From contig JAHBMJ010005362.1 in NCBI GenBank assembly GCA_018398765.1, positions 1 to 50,074 of the forward strand: 50,074 bases of DNA, given 5' to 3'. Shown here piece by piece: positions 49,976 to 50,074 of this stretch. The stretch is from Chromera velia. Taxonomy: Eukaryota; Sar; Chromeraceae. Position 1 is the stretch's first letter. Every line of letters starts with the position of its first letter. A program made the position numbers and the translations under genes. A model generated the notes under the pieces. That model was not told the DNA's origin, did no database searches, and saw only the letters and a program-made list of their open reading frames with translations.

Positions 49976-50074
49976 CGGTATACAGTTAAGCAGGCAGATT
50001 GTCCGATATGATTTAACTTTGCTTCTTTTTGGTGCTTATCTCCGCATTCAATGACATTTCATCCTCTCTCTCCT

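Overview
The window is nuclear DNA of a eukaryote. It has GT-AG introns, long microsatellites, and interspersed LTR and non-LTR retrotransposons in many states of decay. There are no bacterial operons, tRNAs, rRNAs or CRISPR arrays. Intron-rich short genes set among copia and LINE elements, with roughly balanced base composition, would suit a protist or alga. A chromerid such as Chromera is my guess, but nothing here proves it.

Layout. 1-2295: microsatellite, a near-perfect 67-bp-arm hairpin, a degenerate ~210-bp tandem repeat, and one of two inverted copies of a dispersed repeat carrying a nested foldback element. 2296-9869: a minus-strand Ty1/copia element with two LTRs. Its gag and pol (protease-integrase-RT-RNase H order) are broken by in-frame stops and frameshifts, and its upstream LTR is split by an AT-rich insertion with inverted ends. 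10235-10795: the other inverted dispersed copy. 11402-13520: a 5'-truncated LINE (copy A). 14055-15245: ACTGT-type arrays around a decayed minus-strand ORF. 15620-21600: a nearly complete but dead LINE (copy C). 21640-27036: repeats, TG arrays and unresolved ORFs. 27037-35354: a gene island, with one minus-strand spliced gene for a secreted protein and two or three plus-strand spliced genes, one carrying a 21-residue repeat. 35508-46380: a LINE (copy B) between ~620-bp direct repeats. 46692-50074: exon-like relics, then simple repeats.

The most unusual content is in LINEs B and C. Both encode a chromodomain-like module directly upstream of the apurinic endonuclease and reverse transcriptase in the ORF2 frame. 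In C it is close to textbook, with aromatic-cage residues and a TWEP motif; in B it is divergent. ORF1 of B also carries a NAC/HYPK-type UBA helix bundle. A chromodomain could direct the integration complex to modified histones, as in Ty3/gypsy chromoviruses, and a UBA could link the ORF1 particle to ubiquitin or the ribosome. Both functions are inference. I know of no described LINE lineage with this layout, but I could not search.

The host-gene models were built by hand from splice signals and reading-phase agreement. The minus-strand gene (27037-29826) is the best supported: start codon, signal peptide, five phase-consistent exons, and an alternative sixth exon. The plus-strand models at 32524-34003 and 34280-35354 are next. 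Other exon-like stretches are listed at low confidence.
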